NCBI GenBank assembly: GCA_032622095.1
Contig: CP136067.1
Coordinates: forward strand, 57,761,899 to 57,825,898
Reading direction: 5' to 3'
DNA: 64,000 bases
Source: Siphonodentalium dalli
Taxonomy: Eukaryota > Mollusca > Scaphopoda > Gadilida > Siphonodentaliidae
A model generated the notes under the pieces. It saw only the letters and a list, made by a program, of their open reading frames with translations, searched no databases and was not told the DNA's origin. The position numbers were made by a program, and so were the translations under genes. Numbering within the stretch: the first letter of the stretch is position 1; each line of letters starts with the position of its first letter. This document shows, piece after piece, positions 8,287 to 18,422 of this stretch.

Positions 8287-8515
8287 ATCATTTCTCTGGC
8301 AGCAAGTGGAGCGAACAAGTCAGATTGTATTTTGCTTAATTAGTTCCTTGTTGTCAGAGCGTCAACACGAGTGAGTTGTGCGGTCGCGACTTCGGTTGTA
8401 ACTGCCCTCGTGGGGACGCCAGACTGAGATGGTTTTGGATTAGGCTCAGGACTGATTATGGAGCTAATCCCTGACGCCGCGTTGGCTGCTATACAGAGAA
8501 GCCGGTTGCTTCAGA
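8287..8515 (+). mobile_element. R element, 5' fragment directly downstream of copy 1
   Basis: Begins with GCATATCATTTCTCTGGC like the leader of copy 1, keeps GAGATGGTTTTGGATTAGGCTCAGGAC, and reaches an ATG at 8458 that encodes MELIPDAALAAIQ, parallel to copy 1. Similarity ends near 8515. Either a head-to-tail partial copy or the far end of a terminally redundant element. Confidence 0.55.
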
Positions 8516-8605
8516 ATTTGAAGGATAGGGATGCCAGATGCTTCAACTTTTTGATGCCAATCTGATCACAGGGAACTGAATCTAGTACATTTAGTATGCC
8601 ATATA

Positions 8606-8913
8606 CAGTAATGCTCTAAGTAATCGACTCCATAACCACGGCAGAATTATGGGTAATTTTTCAGGATTTAGTCGGAAATATGGCTTGTTGCCATTCATTG
8701 GAAAGCTCTCGGGGAGAGCTTTCCGATGAATGGCAACAAGCCATATTTCCGACTAAATCCTGAAAAGTTACCCATAATTCTGCTGTAGTTACGATGAAAG
8801 CTCTCCCCGAGAGCTTTCCGATGAATGGCAACAAGCCATATTTCCGACTAAATCTTGAAAAGTTACCCATAATTCTGCTGTAGTTCAAGAGTCGATTACT
8901 TAGAGCATTACTG
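8606..8913. mobile_element. palindromic TA-flanked MITE (Tc1/mariner-type ends)
   Basis: The ends are CAGTAATGCTCTAAGTAATC (8606) and its reverse complement GATTACTTAGAGCATTACTG (ending 8913), flanked by TA. Interior arms are near-perfect inverted copies (8648-8712 against 8713-8775), and the right arm segment with CATATTTCCGACTAAATC is directly repeated once more at 8836-8880. TA target plus CAGT ends fits Tc1/mariner-type MITEs. No coding capacity. Confidence 0.75.
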
Positions 8914-8945
8914 TAGGTGTTATTCAGAATTTCAGAGCATAACAC

Positions 8946-11435
8946 ATAAAAACAATCATTGTGATTAGGTGAAGAAAAGCCAAAAGGGGGTAAAATGTCA
9001 ATTCTGTGTTTTGCCTGTGACCAACCCGGTTCTGTGTAATGAATTTTTTAACGAGTCAATGACCCCCCCCCCCCCCACCCCCCCCCCCCCCTCCCTCCCT
9101 TGTCAGAACCAATACTCAGATTCCTTTTGTTGATAATTCCCGTCTATAATTTTGCTTACATTGGCAGGTGATACAGGCGAAGATACCTGCTTGCTAATAT
9201 TAAGATACATACCTCTCTCATGATGGCTGCAACGTGTTCTTTCTTTGTTGCATGATAGACTGAGTGTGGAAATAATTTGACGATTCTCAACTCAGTTGGA
9301 TCATTTTCTAGCTGAAAAACAGCATAATGCCATAATTTTTGATGTCCTATTGTTCACGAAAAGTTAATTCCCAGTCATTGGTCACAAGTCTTACTGAGCC
9401 TGTTGAAATAAATGTGACCCATCCACCTAATTTACGTGAGTTGGTTGCAACATCTATTTAACATAATTGCCCCCCCCCCCAGGGTTTTGTCCGACAAATT
9501 TTGGCTGAGTTTTGCAGTGGATTTATACCATTTCTTTCAACTCCATTTCTAATCAACACAATCAAATAAAACTTTGTATGTGACTAAATTGTCTAACAAT
9601 ACAGGTAAATGTCAAATTTATTTTTCCAAATATAGCTATTCCCGGATACATGTGACCAAGCACCCTGTAATATACATTGGAAAGCAATTTTTCTACAGGG
9701 GCCTTTGATCCACCAGGGCATATGATCTTCACCAAAATTATCTTTAGTATTGACAAGATGAGTAGCCTTGTACTAGTAGCTAATTAAAGATGCATAATCT
9801 GATTAAGCGCCCTCATTTACTATTTCTTTGGATTCGGGGGGAAAAAATATTTGATTCGAGTCGAGGAACCCACCTGTCAAAGCTCAGAGTTATTAGATAT
9901 AAATTTTTTTAATCTATTATTTTTCACCGTCGAGAATTATTAGTGGCCCAGTAAACAGTCGACAAGCCTACGGTCTCGGACCAAATTGTGGATGAAGATG
10001 GAGAACTCTAAACTCAAGAGGCTTTCTGTTGATAATAAGGCCAAATTTCATCGACCAACATGTTGACAAATAACACATTTGGGGCAATTTTATACTATAT
10101 TTGTCAGTGGTTAGAATTACTTTTGCACAATTAATTGATTATGATAACTGAAGCGGCAATTTCTAAAAATGTTGTTGGAATCTGATTATATGGGGACCAT
10201 CGAATCGGATTGAGTACCTTTAAGAGACATGATATGCATTTCAAAGTTTTAAGAAAGACCTTGCCATCCAGACATGAAATTAGCATTTCAATGTAAAAAA
10301 AAACTATTTACATAACAAAGTGTGGTCTTCAGAAAAGTTGTCCTCATTGGTTGACATTATAGCATTTGATTACATGGAAATTTACAGATTCATCTGAGAG
10401 GGTAAATGGCAATAGGTAATGTCAATTTCATTTTGGAAATTGTCATAAAAAGCGGCATCCTAAATGGACTATTGGCAAATTGTAAATAGTATAAGAGTCC
10501 CAGTTGGAACCCCCAGGATGCATCGGTACTTGCAGAGCCTGGCTAATAGCCCATACGATTGTACCATACGTCTACCATGTGATTATGTTATGCAAAAACC
10601 AACTGGCATCATCACAGAGGGTAGCTAAGGGCTAAGAGGTACATAGACCCTAATAGTCTGCAGCAATTGTCAATATTTAATCACATTGGCTATACATGAA
10701 ATTGATGTATTAATAAATCTACTACTTGTAGCCAACTAAAACGTTTTATTTACTACTGATAATCTCCAACATTCAACTACAATAATAATAAACTGTTACG
10801 ATATAGGTCCCTTTGAACTGTTTTTCACACCAACATTGGAAAATATTAACTTTTTCAATAACATCTTTTCGAACTGACAGAAATGTGTAACCTTGAAGCT
10901 TTTAAATTAAAAGTTAAAAGTGCATGTAAATATCTCAAGTATGAGTTCGCCATTCAGTTTTAAAATTAAAAAGTGTCAATGACAATGTAGCTCAACTTGG
11001 ATGGGGGATAATTTCATGTGTTACCATCATAAGAGCTGTTAGGAATACGGAAAGTTCAATTATTATATGATCATAAGTTTCTTTCCCAAATTCCTATGTT
11101 AAAACATAAAGAACAAAATGTGATATCTAACGATGTTCACCTCATTAATGAAACAACAGGTTAATAACAGTTCTGAGTGACGTCAGATACTTCAGAGGTG
11201 AACATAACTTATTATCAGACGGTATCAGACCTGGAAATAGATCAGGTTTTCCCAGCGACGTTCAACGTCACAACGTCTTGTCCAATCAAAGTGTGTTTCA
11301 TACAATAAAACAGATATCGCATTGTTTCTTGGTTGACATGAGGACTTCCCCGGGTTGACAATTCCTCATGTCAACCTCGAAAGAATGCAATAATTGTATA
11401 ATGTCTAAGTAATACTAGATGAAGATATATATATA
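8946..11435. other. unassigned intergenic DNA
   Basis: No supportable gene. Contains long C runs at 9061-9094 and 9471-9480, and AT-rich DNA without recognised repeats. Frequent stops in all frames. Confidence 0.5.
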
Positions 11436-12080
11436 AAGCAAAATCCAAGATGGTTGCTGTTGGGCCATGCTTTTCAATGAAATTCAGAAAAATTTGATGG
11501 CCCGGGATCCCCCATCTGGAAGTCACCCAAAAGATCAATATGAAGTTTGGTGACGATCGGATTAGAAATGTGGTCTGAAGGGTGTGCCAAAGGATTTAGT
11601 CATGCAAAGAGTAAAATCCAAGATGGCTGTTGGCAGCCATATTTTTAATTGAAAATTGTTCAAATTTGATATCTTCCATCTAGAGGTGATACGAAACAAG
11701 CCTGTAAACTTTCAAATTTCCATTATGGTCGCTGATGGCCATGTTTTTGATCAAATTTCGGTCAAAAGAAGAGGCTTCCATCTAGGTCACCGAAGATCCA
11801 TATGATTTTGCTGATGATCGGAAGTGAGATGCGGACTGAAAGGTGTGCCGATGGATTCAAATTTGAAATCCAAGATGGCTGCTGTAGCCATGTATTTTAA
11901 CAAATTTCGGTCAAAATAGTAGGCTCCCATTTTGAGGTCATCCCGAAGATCCATATGAAGTTTGGTGACGATCATAAGAGAGATGTGACCTGTAGGGTGT
12001 GCTAACATAAATTGTTGAAGGACGCGTGCACTCATGGATGCCAACCCATTGTTATAGCTCGACTTTGTAAAGTTGAGCTA
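11436..12080. repeat. degenerate ~130-150 bp tandem repeats with 'ccaagatggc', SINE-like tail
   Basis: At least four successive segments share AAATCCAAGATGGCTG, a 'CAT..T.GAGGTCA' segment, GATCCATATGAAGTTTGGTGACGATC and AGATGTG..CTG.AGGGTGTGC (near 11440, 11610, 11725 and 11865). The block ends with AACCCATTGTTATAGCTCGACTTTGTAAAGTTGAGCTAA (12043-12080), a hairpin-bearing terminus; a related GTGAGCTAA tail ends at 15181. Probably a repetitive element with internal duplications. Confidence 0.6.
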
Positions 12081-12811
12081 AATATTCAATGTCAAAAGAC
12101 AACTATACTCACATCAAAAGTGTGGCCATGGGTGGCCCTCAACATGAGTTGCCCATCTCTCAAAAGAAATACCACCCTATTATCAAAAGAACTTTTCAGT
12201 GTAGCGACACTCACACAACCAAACAGATTACAGATATGTGCATGGCACAATATATCATCTACTGCAATGTATCCACCTAAAATAGATAATGAAAATAGAT
12301 AGATGTGTAGTGTTTGTAGATGATAGTTGTCTTTCGGTTAGGTACTATAATTATATTTTATGAATCATCACAAACCGTCACATTACCTTAAAGGCCCACT
12401 TAATTTTCGAGTCACCCAGTGTCATTTATTTGAAGAATCTATTATTGTGTTATGTTTTCATTTATATCAGGTTGAATAAATTATTTTTAATAGAACTATT
12501 TAAATCTGCACGAGCCTTTCCATGTCAATGTGCACTGATAGATCCTTATTAGATAACAATCTATGGCATAAAATATTATTAAAATACTTTATTACACTCT
12601 ATTGTGATTTCCATTGAAAATGCTGTTAATTAAAAGTGGTAATATCACTGGTGAATTATGTCATTTCCCGTGACATCATCGACATTACGTCGCTTACTGA
12701 TCTAGACTGCATTTTTTATAGTTGATCTTTCTCCACATCGGGACCTTCATGCATTAATTATGTGTGTTTTATTCATATTTTGCACACCAAATTGATGCAG
12801 AAGTGTTATAA
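12081..12811. other. unassigned intergenic DNA
   Basis: AT-rich, no gene or repeat recognised. Confidence 0.4.
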
Positions 12812-12957
12812 ATAGAGTAATCAATTAGTTCCAAGAATTACATTCAAAAATTCACTCGAGGCAAGAGACGGGTGGGTAAGAACTTGTTTCTTACCGACAC
12901 CTCTTGCCTCTCATGAATTATTTAACGTAATTCTTGGAACCAATTGATTACTCTCTA
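12812..12957. mobile_element. palindromic MITE, about 146 bp
   Basis: Inverted arms: GAGTAATCAATTAGTTCCAA near 12815 against TTGGAACCAATTGATTACTC ending at 12953. The inner arm pair is GAGGCAAGAG / CTCTTGCCTC, with a short loop containing GTAAGAA/TTCTTAC. One long hairpin with a small central loop, typical of a foldback MITE. Target duplication not resolved. Confidence 0.65.
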
Positions 12958-13641
12958 TATAATGTCACCATTTGAAACATCTGTGTCTCAGAAGTTGCCC
13001 ATAGCAGGGTTTCCGCCAAGGGGAAATTAATGAGTCCGTATTGGGGAAACACATAACGCGACGGGACGACCATGGTTCGTCCCGTTGGGCGAAAAAAAAA
13101 TTATTTGACACTGAAAAGTAGCCATTTCCTTGCACCTGAGTGTCCCACAAAGTAATCCAAAGCTACGTATATTATGCAAGTCGATCATTTTCCGTGGGTG
13201 CATTAATTCTGTTGATGGTATCCAGATATTTAATCATGTAATTACGCACATAACACTATATCGAGCTACAAGTTAGTGTTTAAAAATTTATAACTTACAA
13301 TAAGATTCCGACAGGTATAATGAAACTAAACACTAAAAAGCATCTATGCATTGTCCAATAATACATAGCTGGGAGAATTGAATTAAGTATTTCCTAGAAT
13401 TTCAAGTAGCTTCCGTGAAAATGAAACTGATATATTCGATGTATTCTGTCAATCGTAAAACTATTTGTTCACTGTGACGTCATATATACTGCAGGGTTTG
13501 TCTGCAGGAGATATTTATAGCGGCGAAATATAATTGAGTTTTGGCGGGAAATGGGAACATGTGCGCCGTTGTTTGTGTTTGGGGACCCAGGCGGGACAAC
13601 GAAACTATTATTGACCGTACTTTGACTTTATCTCCATATTT

Positions 13642-13676
<35 letters not shown>

Positions 13677-14370
13677 ATGTTTTTTGTGTTTATCCTCCAT
13701 GCATGTAATATGGGTCAAATGAATGGTGTTGTCACTATGAATTCCCGCTATAAAAACTGATTTGGGACAGGTTCCGTATTGTAATAGTACAATAGCACAG
13801 GATCTCGGAGGTAGATACCTCCTTTGGTAGGAGAACCGCCTGTTGGCGTATGTTGATCCCTACTCTGCCTAACTCAGCAATTCGGCATTCTTTGATCAAA
13901 TATGTAATCGTACGATTTCACGGGATCTCCGAGCATGAGTAGTTTCAACGACAGAAATCTCATTCAAAATAATATCCGTACTCAGCAGTCCGACATTCTT
14001 TGATGTTACAGCGACATTTATTACGCTGTATATAACGTCGCTATTTCAATGCACACCAAACATTACGTTGTAGTTTTGTTTTGTAGTTTTAATTTCAAAG
14101 GGTTACGCTGTACTGGTAACACACTGTGCACAATTGACCCGCTTTTTCACCAGTATTCTGTTTAACCCCCCGAACTCCCGTTGCAGCCAGATTTTTTATG
14201 ACATATTGCTGCTGACTTTTGGTACATGTATGAATCAAACAGATCATCTGCGAGGGGAATGGGTCCGTGGGACGGACCCGCAGCCGGCCTGACGGAAACC
14301 CTGCCATAGAGAAATATAAAAAAGCTAAAATCAGAGAAATATTCTGGCTACCAGAATGCAAACTATAAAT
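12958..14370. other. unassigned DNA with a 32-nt G run
   Basis: Homopolymer of 32 G at 13644-13675. A small hairpin GGGTCCGT-ggg-ACGGACCC lies at 14261-14279. Related words (CAGGGTTTCCG around 13010 and its reverse complement around 14290) suggest an old repeat in two orientations. No gene. Confidence 0.4.
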
Positions 14371-14372
14371 GT

Positions 14373-14436
14373 ATTTTCAATGGAAGGGGAATAACTCTAT
14401 CTTTAAGATATAGTTATTTCCCCCCTTCATTGAATA
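14373..14436. repeat. short inverted repeat (hairpin)
   Basis: TTCAATGGAAGGGGAATAAC pairs with GTTATTTCCCCCCTTCATTGAA around a loop containing TCTTTAAGA. A stand-alone hairpin of about 64 bp, probably a MITE remnant. Confidence 0.5.
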
Positions 14437-15110
14437 TAATGCACTTTTTATTACAATCCAGATAACAAAAACACATTGGTAACTGAACAAAAAAAAACAT
14501 GTTCACAGTTTATTGCACCGGATAAGATGATAATACAATGTTTTGGAGCTTCCTCTTTCAAATGGCATATAATATGGCATATATTTCATATATTTGATCT
14601 GGGGGTTCGAAAATTAAGTGGGTCTTTAATTAGCATACTGTAGCAATATACATGTAATCCCACTGAAACTCGGAAACAATTGAATACAAGAGCTGTACAT
14701 GATAGAAGCTAGTAACTGCGGAATGCACTGTATTGAATCACATATCACAATTACTTGATATAAAAAGACCATTCTGCAAATCTAGTCTTTTCTATTATTA
14801 GATACATGTTAGGCTATGTCAAGCATTCAAATTAGTGGGCTTTGTGATTGTTGACAAATGGATGAATGTCAACTGGTTAATGAACTGGATAAGTTTTAAT
14901 CACCATACATGCAAATCATGTTTTTTTCCCCAGAAACAAACATGGTTTTTATATAAATTTAAATGATATGTATCCCAATCGCCTAGCAATAATGATGGCA
15001 GGTTACCTTCATCTACAGCCAGCATTTTAAAATTTTCGTCACCGTGCCTCAGGATCCTCAATACAAGTCTTGACAAATCTGAAAAATAGATAATACCTAC
15101 AGTTTTGAAG
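14437..15110. other. unassigned intergenic DNA
   Basis: No gene or repeat recognised. Confidence 0.35.
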
Positions 15111-15182
15111 ATGATTATTGATGGACGGACGGATGGATGAGGAGTGATGACTATAGCTCCACTTCGTCTCAGGTGAGCTAAA
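15111..15182. repeat. SINE-like 3' tail
   Basis: GACGGACGGATGGATGAGGAG followed by GATGACTATAGCTCC ... CAGGTGAGCTAAAAA. GGAC-type microsatellite followed by an ATAGCTC...GTGAGCTA hairpin end is a motif seen repeatedly in molluscan repeats, and it parallels the tail at 12043-12080. Confidence 0.45.
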
Positions 15183-15732
15183 AACTGGAGGTATTCTTTT
15201 TATTACATACATGTACCGTCAAATGGGGATACTTTGAACACTTTTAATATGTTTAGTATCATATCGATCAAATGTGGGCTGTATGTTGATTTTATTGACA
15301 TACAATGTTTCTTGGGGCAGTTTATTACAGCCATCTGCATTTTTGTGTGAAAGTTGACAGATGTAAACTTTTATTATCCCATGTGTGGTCACCATGTGAT
15401 ATTTACTCTGCATGGGACTGAAATTAAAATTTCCATCCGAAATAACCTGTTTCTGATTATCAAGAAAATTAGGAAAATGTAACACAGTACCGTACCATGT
15501 TCCTTAAATCATTTGGCCACTTTTTGTTCTCGCAAACAAAATAGAGGTAAGACTTTCTCACATAATACAGTTTGTGTAAGATCTACAAAAAATTTCTCTT
15601 GTGAACAGTTCAATAAAAAACTTAATGAAGTAGATTGGGATTCCATCTACATATATGTATAAGACAAATGAGGCTAGTATTGCATGGAATATTTTTAAAG
15701 ATAATTATCTATCAATACTTAATGAATTGGCT

Positions 15733-16692
15733 TAGAGCCCGAAGCCGCCATCGCACGCCGCCGCCGCCAGCCATATTGGCCACAAGCCGCCGCCAGCCAT
15801 ATTATCTCTAACGCCAGCCACATTTAAAAATCTCCGCCGCCGGAATTTTAAAATGGCTGAGCCATGTGCATGGGCTTATATGTCAAACACAACTGTACTG
15901 TGAATCGCAAAGAACTAAACAGTATTGCCTAATACTGGCATACTCACAAGGACACGGCATGGTTATTATATTATCAGAACACCGGGCCCCTTAGTCCAAG
16001 TCTTCTTGTACTAAAACCAGCTAAGATATTGGTATGGCGAGATGCTGGTGTTTAGCTGGTTTTAGTACAAGAAGACTTGTACTACGGGCCCATTAATGTG
16101 GAATAGACTATCCCAATGCATGCTTTCATATAACTGAATGGGCGCGTCCAATCTGTATTGAAAGGGTTAAAATATAAATCGACAACACCCAGTCTCAGAC
16201 ATCGCTGGCATTTGTCAATATATAAACACATAAGAATAGAAAATAGTTTGAAATATTACATATCATTACTATCGGGTTCATCATTCAATGATGCATATAT
16301 CGCAAGATGGTAGTGATGATAGCAGTCTGAAGTCGACAGAAGTCCCAATGTAACTACTTATACTGATTCGATGGGAAACTATATAGTATATCCATGCCAG
16401 ACCTTCATGAATTTTCGCCATTATAGAAAAGCCAAACATCAAAAGATTACGTTTGGTCTGGAATTCGACGGGTTCACCACAAACGCTAAAAAAAATCTGT
16501 GTCTATAACCGGTAACACGGGATTAGGAACATTTCGGAAACGAAAATACGCTGAATAATACCATCTCAGCCGGCTGAGCCGCCATATTTCGTCAGCCACG
16601 AACGGTGTGACTGAGCCGGCTTAGCTAGCAAACCAGCCACGAAAATCGGTTGAGCCAGCCATGAAAACTATTTGTCGTGGCTTCGGGTTCTA
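15733..16692. mobile_element. hAT-like MITE, 960 bp, inserted in the LINE
   Basis: The ends TAGAGCCCGAAGCC (15733) and GGCTTCGGGTTCTA (ending 16692) are inverted copies with one mismatch. The flank AATTGGCT is duplicated exactly (15725-15732 and 16693-16700), the 8-bp duplication of hAT elements. The LINE protein reads continuously across the removed element (ELA / PLK). A related left end lies at 56712. An internal hairpin occupies 15984-16091. No transposase. Confidence 0.88.
15984..16091. repeat. hairpin inside the hAT-like MITE
   Basis: GTCTTCTTGTACTAAAACCA pairs with TGGTTTTAGTACAAGAAGAC across a ~30-base loop; GGGCCC lies at both outer edges. Possibly a nested palindromic insertion or a structural subdomain. 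Confidence 0.65.
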
Positions 16693-17112
16693 AATTGGCT
16701 CCACTAAAGCAAATGAGGATTAAAAGCCGCTCAGAGGAATGGATTAATGTGGAAATTCTAGACCTAATCAGACAAAGAGAAACTGCACTCAGAGAATTTC
16801 GACAGACCAGAGACTCAAAATCATATTCAACTTTCAAAAGTTTGAGAAATAGGGCCCAGAGATTTTTGACAAACTGAAACAGAAAGTTGCAGATCATTTC
16901 AACAGTTATTTTTCTAATATAGCGGGTGACTTGGTCGGTGGAAAATCTTCCTTCTGCTCCTTGTATCTATGGTGAAACTTCTGTCGATGCCTTTTTTATA
17001 GGTCCCAAAACATCAAGTCAGATAGTTTTCATTTTAAGGAGATTTCTGATGAGACTAGCTATTCTGAAATCTGTGGCAGATCTTGGAATAAACAAGTGCA
17101 CCGCTGGGCGGA

Positions 17113-17665
17113 GGTAACGCCCCCGACTGTACAATCAGAGAGGATTTTTCTTATTTTTGTGCAAATGCTTATTAAATGGCACTTTGTAAAGTTATGTTAT
17201 TCATGAGTAAACAATCCAAAATCAAGTTATCATCTGGAAACCAAAAAAAGTAGCAGAAAACCTGAATTTTCTAAGTCCAAAAAGGGGCGTAACTCTGGAA
17301 AAAATTAGGCGGACGAAACCACGGCTATGGGGAAATCTTGTCCCCCCGGCTGGTCTATTAGCATACCAAGATCAACTGAATTGAGTTAGCGAAACCAAAG
17401 TTATGAGTTGAAACGTTCGTAAGGGTCGACAATTTTCTAAGTCCAAAAAGGGGCGTAACTCTGGAAAAAATGGGCGGACGAAACCGCAGTTATGGGGAAA
17501 TCTTGTCCCCCCGGCTGGTCTATTAGCATACCAAAGATCAACTGAATTGAGTTAGCGAAACCAAAGTTATGAGTTGAAACGTTCGTACACACGGACGGAC
17601 GGAAGGACGGACGGAGGGCTCCACTATATACCCCCAAATCTCCATCGGAGATCGGGGGCATAATA
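17113..17665 (+). mobile_element. SINE-like insertion with internal ~166-bp tandem duplication
   Basis: Interrupts the LINE between GINK and NKAT codons. A segment starting TTTTCTAAGTCCAAAAAGGG occurs twice (17267 and 17433) with CCCCCCGGCTGGTCTATTAG and TTATGAGTTGAAACGTTCGT in both. The 3' end is a GGAC microsatellite, then CCCCCAAATCTCCATCGGAGATCGGGGG, a hairpin tail of a type common in molluscan SINE-like repeats. A short AAG repeat may be the target duplication, which is weak. Confidence 0.55.
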
Positions 17666-17802
17666 AGGCAACTGTCTTAGATCAAATTCCAGCCATATAT
17701 CTGAAGGAAAGTATATACACTGTCCTGCGACCTAATTTTATGAATATGTCATTCTTAAATTATCTTAATGATTTAAAATGGTTTCACTAGCAAACCAAGT
17801 TC

Positions 17803-18180
17803 GGTACAAAATTTATGTTTTGTGACTGTAATTTGTAAATTGTATTTGTAAACAGTAAAGTCTAAAGACTTAAAAGTAATTGTAATTTGTAAACAAATGA
17901 TCAAATTAGCTATACAAATGTTGTATCAATTTACTCACATCCTGTTTGAATATACTTCCAAACTTGAAGAGTTACTAACCGTATTTATCAGAATTCATTT
18001 CGTTATTGTATTAATCTAGTATTAATTTAAATAAAATGCGCAAAGTTCTTTCGTAAATGATGAGAAATATACGGGGAAAATAGCGCTACATCCGGTGGTG
18101 ATTATTTCTTTTATTGGAGTTACCTAACCTGAAAATGGGATAACTTTTCTGTACGGGATTCTCCTTATTGCGGTTAGTGG
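17803..18180. other. unassigned AT-rich DNA
   Basis: No gene recognised. Short TTTGTAAAC words recur (17835-17890). Confidence 0.35.
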
Positions 18181-18190
18181 ACGATGTTAG

Positions 18191-18422
18191 TTGGTCTACA
18201 AGCTAACAGGGGCTCTCTGGTTCTGTGTAGAATTCCGGACAGAAGATGCTGGCACCCAGAAATCTTCTGCTGCGAACAGGAACGACAAGACCCGCTGTAA
18301 CATGAAGAAGGGGCCTCCTAAGAGAAAGACACCCTCACAGAAAAGAAGGGACGCTGCCAGACGGGCTAAATGGAAGAAGCAGAAGGGGGTGACTGTAGAT
18401 CGGCCAGTCGCCCCTCCCCGTG
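18191..18422 (+). pseudogene. R-element ORF, N-terminal part (copy 2)
   Basis: Encodes the same basic core as copy 1 (KRKTPSQKRRDAARRAKWKK, then VTVDRPVAPPRV) and is cut by the foldback element immediately after the codons for PPRV. In copy 1 the hAT-like element cuts at the same place. The upstream part is truncated, so the native ATG is absent. Confidence 0.55.

Larger units (their letters stand above)
15541..17802 (+). pseudogene. LINE (Jockey/CR1-like) ORF2 fragment, broken by two insertions
   Basis: Three pieces read as the linker between endonuclease and reverse transcriptase. Near 15545-15725: GKTFSHNTVCVRSTKNF, FNKKLNEVDWDSIY and, in another frame, AWNIFKDNYLSILNELA. From 16701: PLKQMRIKSRSEEWINVE, ILDLIRQRETALREFRQTRD and FKSLRNRAQRFL, then VADHFNSYFSNIAG after a frameshift. 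From 17666: NKATVLDQIPAIYLKESI, the start of the RT domain. The 15725-16700 gap is an hAT-like MITE and 17113-17665 a SINE-like insertion. Stops and frameshifts make it dead. The RT catalytic FADD box is not present. Confidence 0.75.

Noticed and set aside
6272-8515. Full LTR retrotransposon
   Set aside because: Repeated leader sequences exist, but no TG...CA ends, primer site or polymerase were seen.
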